A stretch of 64,000 bases of DNA, taken from assembly GCF_001729785.1 (NCBI RefSeq), contig NZ_CP017183.1, forward strand, positions 1,488,001-1,552,000, in the 5' to 3' direction. The notes below the pieces were generated by a model. The model had not been told where the DNA came from. It worked only from the letters and a program-made list of their open reading frames with translations, and ran no database searches. Positions 59,137 to 64,000 of this stretch are shown here, one piece after another; positions within the stretch are counted from its first letter, which is position 1, and the number at the start of each line of letters is the position of its first letter. This DNA comes from Enterobacter hormaechei subsp. xiangfangensis. Its GTDB lineage: Bacteria > Pseudomonadota > Gammaproteobacteria > Enterobacterales > Enterobacteriaceae. The position numbers were made by a program, and so were the translations under genes.

Positions 59137-60795
59137 ATGCTACTCGAACGTGTGGAGATTGTCGGGTTTCGCGGGATTAACCGCCTGTCGCTGCAACTGG
59201 AACAGAACAACGTCCTGATAGGCGAAAACGCCTGGGGTAAATCCAGCCTGCTGGATGCCCTGACGCTGCTGCTTTCGCCCGAAGAGAACTTGTACCACTT
59301 CGTTCATGATGACTTCTGGTTTCCGCCGGGGGATGTCAACGGGCGCGAGAAACACCTGCATATCATTCTGACCTTCCGCGAATCCGAGCCCGGCCGCCAT
59401 CGCGTGCGTCGTTTTCGCCCTATGTCGGCCTGCTGGGTTCCCTGTGAAGATGGGTTCCAGCGTATTTTCTATCGCCTTGAGGGCGAAATGGCGCAAAACG
59501 ACGGGGTATTAACCCTGCGTGAATTTCTTGATGAGAAGGGGAATCCGATCCCGCTCGATAATATTGACGAGCTTGCCCGACATCTTATCCGCCTCTCCCC
59601 CGTATTGCGCTTACGCGACGCGCGTTTTATGCGGCGGATCCGTAACGGCACCGTGCCGAATATGCCCGAGGTGGAAGTAACCGCCCGCGAACTGGATTTC
59701 CTCGCCCGTGAACTGGTCTCACGGCCGCAGAACCTCACCGACGGCCAGATCCGTCAGGGACTGTCTGCCATGGTACAACTGCTGGAGCACTACTTCTCCG
59801 AGCAGGGAACGGGGCAGGCGCGCCACCGTCTGATGCGTCGCCGCTCGCACGATGAACAACGAAGCTGGCGCTATCTCGATATTATCAACCGCATGATCGA
59901 CCGCCCCGGCGGGCGTACGCATCGGGTGATCCTGCTGGGTTTATTCTCCACGCTTTTACAGGCGAAAGGGACGGTGCGCCTGGATCGGGACGCGCGCCCG
60001 CTGCTGCTGGTGGAAGATCCGGAAACGCGGCTCCACCCGATTATGCTTTCCGTGGCGTGGCATCTTCTTAATCTGCTGCCGTTGCAGCGAGTCACCACCA
60101 CGAATTCCGGAGAGCTGCTCTCTCTGACGCCGGTAGAGTATGTCTGCCGCCTAGTGCGTGAATCGTCGCGGGTCACCGCCTACCGGCTCGGGCCCGGCGG
60201 GTTAAATGCCGAAGATGGCCGACGGATTGCGTTTCATATCCGTTTTAACCGTGCCTCTTCCCTGTTTGCTCGCTGCTGGTTGCTGGTGGAAGGGGAAACG
60301 GAAACCTGGGTGATAAACGAGCTGGCTCGCCAGTGCGGGCACCACTTTGATGCCGAAGGGATCAAAGTGATCGAATTTGCTCAGTCTGGCTTAAAACCGC
60401 TGATCAAATTTGCGCGCCGGATGGGGATAGAGTGGCACGTGCTGGTGGATGGCGATGAGGCGGGTAAAAAATATGCGGCGACCGTGCGCAGCCTGCTCAA
60501 TAACGATCGTGAAGAGGAGCGGGAACATCTGACCGCGCTGCCTGCGATGGACATGGAGCACTTTATGTACCGTCAGGGATTTGACGACGTCTTTCACCGC
60601 GTGGCGATGATCCCGGTGGATGTACCCATGAACATGCGTCGGGTGATTGCCAAAGCTATCCATCGGTCGTCAAAACCGGATTTGGCCATTGAAGTCGCGA
60701 CGGAAGCCGGCAGGCGAGGCGTGGAGTCGGTGCCCACGCTGCTGCGTAAAATGTTCTCCCGCGTCCTCTGGCTGGCTCGCGGGAGGGCCGATTAG
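59137..60795 (+). CDS. ybjD: OLD-family ATPase/nuclease YbjD
   Basis: Protein of 552 residues with an SMC/RecF-like ATPase half (Walker A GENAWGKSSLLDA near residue 30; ABC-type late motif LLLVEDPETRLHP) and a C-terminal Toprim domain (LLVEGETETWVINELA and VLVDGDEAGKKY) as in OLD nucleases. Class 2 OLD proteins usually pair with a UvrD-like helicase as Gabija; none is adjacent here. In K-12 the same gene lies in the same position, so it is a core gene. Exact role unknown; DNA repair or phage defence is suspected. It overlaps ybjX by 4 bases tail to tail. Confidence 0.92.
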   Translation: MLLERVEIVGFRGINRLSLQLEQNNVLIGENAWGKSSLLDALTLLLSPEENLYHFVHDDFWFPPGDVNGREKHLHIILTFRESEPGRHRVRRFRPMSACWVPCEDGFQRIFYRLEGEMAQNDGVLTLREFLDEKGNPIPLDNIDELARHLIRLSPVLRLRDARFMRRIRNGTVPNMPEVEVTARELDFLARELVSRPQNLTDGQIRQGLSAMVQLLEHYFSEQGTGQARHRLMRRRSHDEQRSWRYLDIINRMIDRPGGRTHRVILLGLFSTLLQAKGTVRLDRDARPLLLVEDPETRLHPIMLSVAWHLLNLLPLQRVTTTNSGELLSLTPVEYVCRLVRESSRVTAYRLGPGGLNAEDGRRIAFHIRFNRASSLFARCWLLVEGETETWVINELARQCGHHFDAEGIKVIEFAQSGLKPLIKFARRMGIEWHVLVDGDEAGKKYAATVRSLLNNDREEEREHLTALPAMDMEHFMYRQGFDDVFHRVAMIPVDVPMNMRRVIAKAIHRSSKPDLAIEVATEAGRRGVESVPTLLRKMFSRVLWLARGRAD

Positions 60796-61748
60796 CGGTC
60801 AGTCGCCTGCGAAACCTGTTGGATCAGGCTATCAAGCAGGGTATAGCGGCGGCGGTATTCGGACCGTTTTTTACTCGCAATCTCTTCCATCGGTTTGCGT
60901 GGCATGGTCAGTGGCAGGGCAAAGTTGCCGTTATCCTGCTGCTGTCCGCCAAGGGAGCGCCAGAAGCTGTCATAGTCAGCCAGCAATTTTCCCTCTTTTT
61001 TCTTGCGATAGCGCCAGCTGCGGTAGATGTGGGTGGCGTTACTCACCGCGAGGATCTGCTCGACCGGGAAGGCGCCTGCCAGCGTCATGACCGCTTCAAC
61101 CAGCAGACGTTTTGGGAACAGTCCGTGACAGGCTTTGGTCGCCAGCTGAATGTGCTCGTGCGGGACATGCGCTTTCGCCCCCTGCATTCCGCCGATGAAG
61201 AGCGTTGACTTGCCCTGGTATTTGCACAGCGTAAAGGTCAGCTCGGCCAGCACCGTGTTCTGGTGGTCGCAAAAAGTGAGGGTCGCTTCCCCTTCTTTGT
61301 CCAGAAACGCATCCGCGCTCAGGCGAACGCTAAACTGCTGTTCCTCTTTGCCCGTTAACGTCACCAGCGTGATGCCCTGGCTGGAGAGGTAGCCGTTGAG
61401 CAGCGACGCCGGAAGATGGCGGCTCATCATCTGATAGTGATCGTTCAATGCGTCCAGCGTATTCTGACGACCCATATTTACGGTCAGCCACGGCCGGTGC
61501 AGGCGGCACGGCAGGCCGGGCTGCACGCGCAGGATCTGCATCAGACGGGGCTGTTTTGCAAGGTTTCCGAGCAGGCGCGCAGTGGTGAACGGCGTTGCCA
61601 GCGAGCGCAACATAAACTTACGTCGATAGGCCGGATTTTGCCACGCCAGCCCCGGCGTGAGGGAACCCGATGTCAGGCTTTTAAACAGTTGCCAGCCCGA
61701 TTTAGGCTGGGGCAGCGTTGAATAAGGTGTATCGACGATGGAAGACAT
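60792..61748 (-). CDS. ybjX: VirK/YbjX family (DUF535) protein
   Basis: Protein of 318 residues of the DUF535/VirK family, linked in Salmonella and Shigella to lipid A remodelling, antimicrobial-peptide resistance and virulence. Family segments are CRLHRPW-type near the N-terminus (PCRLHRPWLTVN), LFIGGMQGAKAHVPHEHIQL and ASKKRSEYRRRYTLLDSL. It is divergent from macA, with a PhoP-box-like site 49 bases upstream. Molecular activity is not established. Confidence 0.9.
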   Translation of the reverse strand: MSSIVDTPYSTLPQPKSGWQLFKSLTSGSLTPGLAWQNPAYRRKFMLRSLATPFTTARLLGNLAKQPRLMQILRVQPGLPCRLHRPWLTVNMGRQNTLDALNDHYQMMSRHLPASLLNGYLSSQGITLVTLTGKEEQQFSVRLSADAFLDKEGEATLTFCDHQNTVLAELTFTLCKYQGKSTLFIGGMQGAKAHVPHEHIQLATKACHGLFPKRLLVEAVMTLAGAFPVEQILAVSNATHIYRSWRYRKKKEGKLLADYDSFWRSLGGQQQDNGNFALPLTMPRKPMEEIASKKRSEYRRRYTLLDSLIQQVSQATDR

Positions 61749-61796
61749 GTTAGATCCTGCTTCTGGTGGAATATCGCTATTTCAGCAGGCGCTTTA

Positions 61797-61813
61797 TCAA
61801 CATCGGGTAAACA
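61797..61813 (-). promoter_or_regulatory. PhoP box in the ybjX-macA interval
   Basis: On the minus strand TGTTTA-CCCGA-TGTTGA matches the PhoP repeat KGTTTA-N5-KGTTTA at 11 of 12 bases, oriented towards ybjX. ybjX belongs to the PhoP regulon in Salmonella, and macAB is repressed by PhoP there, so either gene may respond. Confidence 0.68.
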
Positions 61814-61907
61814 ATTCCCGACGATTACGGGGATCGGGGGTTTCGTTGAGGAGTGGTTTAGATAAAATCAACGGTGATGATAGCCAGAACAACTATTTGG
61901 AATATTT

Positions 61908-63023
61908 ATGAACCTGAAGGGAAAACGCAGAAAGCTGTTTCTGCTGCTGGCGGTAGTGGTGTTAGCGGGCGGATTCTGGTTATGGAAGGTACTGAACGCG
62001 CCGGTACCACAGTATCAAACGCTGATTGTTCGTCCGGGCGAGCTGCAACAAAACGTGCTGGCGACGGGGAAACTGGATGCCCTGCGTAAGGTTGACGTGG
62101 GCGCGCAGGTCAGCGGTCAGCTTAAAACCCTGTCAGTTGAGATTGGCGATAAGGTTAAAAAAGGCCAGCTGCTGGGCGTGATCGATCCTGAGCAGGCGCA
62201 AAACCAGATCCGCGAAGTGGAAGCGACGCTGATGGAGCTGCGCGCGCAGCGCGCGCAGGCTCAGGCGGAGCGTAATCTCGCTCAGGTCACCCTGACGCGC
62301 CAGCAGGCGCTGGCGAAAACGCAGGCCATCTCGAAACAGGATCTGGACACAGCCGCCACGGAGCTGGCGGTGAAGCAGGCGCAGATTGGCACCATCGATG
62401 CGCAAATCAAACGGAATCAGGCCTCGCTGGATACGGCGAAAACCAACCTCGATTACACGCAAATCGTTGCGCCAATGGCCGGGGAAGTGACGCAGATAAC
62501 CACCCTGCAAGGCCAGACGGTCATCGCCGCGCAGCAGGCGCCAAACATCCTGACCCTGGCGGATATGAGCACCATGCTGGTGAAAGCCCAGGTATCCGAA
62601 GCGGACGTCATTCACCTTAAGCCGGGGCAGAAAGCCTGGTTTACGGTGCTGGGCGATCCACAAACCCGCTATGAGGGCGTGCTGAAAGATATCCTGCCGA
62701 CGCCGGAAAAGGTCAACGACGCCATCTTCTACTACGCGCGTTTCGAGGTGCCAAACCCGCAGGGCGTGCTGCGTCTGGACATGACCGCCCAGGTGCATAT
62801 CCAGCTGACCGGCGTGAAAAACGTGCTGACGGTTCCGCTCTCCGCGCTGGGCGAATCCGCCGGGGACAATCGCTACAAGGTGAAAGTGCTGCGCAACGGC
62901 GAAACCCGCGAGCGGGAAGTAGTGATTGGCGCGCGTAACGACACCGACGTGGTGGTGGTAAAAGGGCTGGAAGAGGGTGAAGAAGTGGTCACCAGCGAAA
63001 CCCTGCCCGGAGCCGCGCAATGA
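61908..63023 (+). CDS. macA: Macrolide efflux periplasmic adaptor MacA
   Basis: Membrane-fusion protein of 371 residues linking MacB to TolC; exports macrolides, enterotoxin STII and protoporphyrin-like compounds in relatives. One N-terminal membrane helix ([17 protein letters not shown]), a lipoyl/barrel-sandwich domain ([14 protein letters not shown]), a long alpha hairpin (about 85-160, [18 protein letters not shown]) and beta-barrel domains. It overlaps macB by 4 bases (ATGA). Confidence 0.96.
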   Translation: MNLKGKRRKLFLLLAVVVLAGGFWLWKVLNAPVPQYQTLIVRPGELQQNVLATGKLDALRKVDVGAQVSGQLKTLSVEIGDKVKKGQLLGVIDPEQAQNQIREVEATLMELRAQRAQAQAERNLAQVTLTRQQALAKTQAISKQDLDTAATELAVKQAQIGTIDAQIKRNQASLDTAKTNLDYTQIVAPMAGEVTQITTLQGQTVIAAQQAPNILTLADMSTMLVKAQVSEADVIHLKPGQKAWFTVLGDPQTRYEGVLKDILPTPEKVNDAIFYYARFEVPNPQGVLRLDMTAQVHIQLTGVKNVLTVPLSALGESAGDNRYKVKVLRNGETREREVVIGARNDTDVVVVKGLEEGEEVVTSETLPGAAQ

Positions 63024-64000
63024 CGGCGCTGCTTGAGCTGAATGACATTCGTCGCAGCTATCCGTCCGGCGACGGGCCGGTGGAGGTGCTGAAGGGCATC
63101 TCCCTGCGCGTTGAAGCCGGTGAAATGGTGGCGATTGTCGGGGCGTCGGGCTCGGGTAAATCAACGCTGATGAACATTCTTGGCTGTCTGGATAAGCCCA
63201 CCAGCGGCACCTATCGCGTGGCCGGGACGGATGTTTCCACCCTGGACGGCGACGCGCTGGCGAAGCTGCGTCGCGAGCATTTTGGCTTTATCTTTCAGCG
63301 TTACCATCTGCTTTCACACCTGAGCGCGGCGCAGAATGTGGAAGTGCCGGCGGTGTATGCGGGCGTCGAGCGCAAAAAACGCCTTGAACGCGCGAAGGCG
63401 CTGTTAACGCGTCTTGGGCTGGCGGAGCGTGTTGATTATCAGCCTTCGCAGCTTTCCGGCGGTCAGCAGCAGCGCGTGAGTATTGCCCGCGCGCTGATGA
63501 ACGGCGGACAGGTGATCCTCGCCGATGAGCCAACCGGTGCGCTCGACAGCCATTCCGGTGAAGAGGTGATGGCGATCCTGCATCAGCTTCGCGATCAGGG
63601 GCATACGGTGATTATCGTCACCCACGATCCACAGGTCGCGGCGCAGGCGGAACGCATCATCGAGATCCACGACGGCGAGCTGGTCAGCAACCCGCCGCCG
63701 CGTCAGTCCAGAGCGGCGGCGGCGAAAGAAGCTTTGCCTGCGTCCACCGGCTGGGGCCAGTTTTCCAGCGGTTTCCGCGAGGCGCTGAACATGGCCTGGC
63801 TGGCGATGGCGGCCAACAAAATGCGCACTCTGCTGACCATGCTCGGCATCATTATCGGTATTGCCTCGGTGGTGTCGATTGTGGTGGTGGGCGATGCGGC
63901 GAAACAGCTGGTGCTGGCGGATATTCGGGCCATCGGGACTAACACCATCGACGTTTACCCCGGCAAAGATTTTGGCGACGACGAGCCGCAGTATCAGCAG
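63020..64000 (+). CDS. macB: Macrolide export ATPase/permease MacB (3' end cut by window)
   Basis: First 327 codons of about 648. The N-terminal ATPase shows Walker [13 protein letters not shown]-loop FIFQRYHLL, signature [12 protein letters not shown], Walker [13 protein letters not shown] and switch His in IVTHDPQ. The first membrane helix ([20 protein letters not shown]) follows at about residue 275, then the start of the periplasmic domain. It forms the tripartite pump with MacA and TolC. The frame is open to the window end. Confidence 0.96.
   Translation, partial: MTALLELNDIRRSYPSGDGPVEVLKGISLRVEAGEMVAIVGASGSGKSTLMNILGCLDKPTSGTYRVAGTDVSTLDGDALAKLRREHFGFIFQRYHLLSHLSAAQNVEVPAVYAGVERKKRLERAKALLTRLGLAERVDYQPSQLSGGQQQRVSIARALMNGGQVILADEPTGALDSHSGEEVMAILHQLRDQGHTVIIVTHDPQVAAQAERIIEIHDGELVSNPPPRQSRAAAAKEALPASTGWGQFSSGFREALNMAWLAMAANKMRTLLTMLGIIIGIASVVSIVVVGDAAKQLVLADIRAIGTNTIDVYPGKDFGDDEPQYQQ

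Noticed and set aside
59137..60795. ybjD as part of a Gabija-like defence island
   Set aside because: There is an OLD/Toprim nuclease but no adjacent UvrD-like helicase, and the gene sits in its normal core position.

Overview
The window looks like chromosomal DNA of an enterobacterium in or near Enterobacter (Enterobacter cloacae complex, Lelliottia or Leclercia). Most gene order matches the E. coli K-12 segment yliI-gstB-dacC-deoR-ybjG-mdfA-ybjI-ybjJ-rcdA-rybB-ybjL-ybjM-grxA-nfsA-rimK-ybjN-potFGHI-ybjO-rlmC-artJ-artMQIP-ybjP-ybjQ-amiD-ybjS-ybjT-ltaE-poxB-hcr-hcp-lysO-aqpZ-ybjD-ybjX-macAB, with very similar proteins. The first gene (yliI) and the last (macB) are cut by the window edges. REP-type and GGGAGAGGG-type intergenic repeats are typical of this group.

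Five things differ from the K-12 backbone. (1) A second PAP2-family phosphatase gene lies just upstream of ybjG, behind a good PmrA box. (2) An arsRBC arsenic-resistance operon and a small membrane-protein gene lie between rcdA and the sigma-E-dependent small RNA gene rybB. (3) An OmpR-type response regulator and sensor kinase of unknown signal lie between rlmC and artJ. (4) ybjC, usually between grxA and nfsA, is missing. (5) A block of about 16 kb (about 32.3-48.7 kb) lies between amiD and ybjS. It holds an IprA-like regulator, a type II secretion (gsp) locus, a GH18 chitinase, a small lytic transglycosylase and a GH19 chitinase.

The secretion locus is the most unusual part. gspA-gspB are divergent from gspC-D-...-O, as in E. 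coli. However, gspC is broken by a frameshift at a run of eight A, and a single in-frame gene joins the first ~98 codons of gspE to gspI. The rest of gspE, all of gspF, gspG and gspH, and the natural start of gspI are absent. GspA also lacks recognisable Walker motifs. As read, the cluster lacks its assembly ATPase, inner-membrane platform and major pseudopilin, while secretin, GspJKLM, prepilin peptidase and two modular secreted chitinases stay open. This is either a recently disabled chitinase-export system or a remodelled one.

The remaining modules are cell-envelope remodelling (dacC, the PAP2 pair, amiD, ybjX with a PhoP box), redox and nitrosative stress (grxA, nfsA, hcp-hcr with an NsrR-like site), putrescine and arginine import (potFGHI, artJ with ARG boxes, artPIQM), drug or macrolide efflux (mdfA, macAB) and arsenic efflux (arsRBC). 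Regulatory sites were found by eye against remembered consensus sequences and are candidates.
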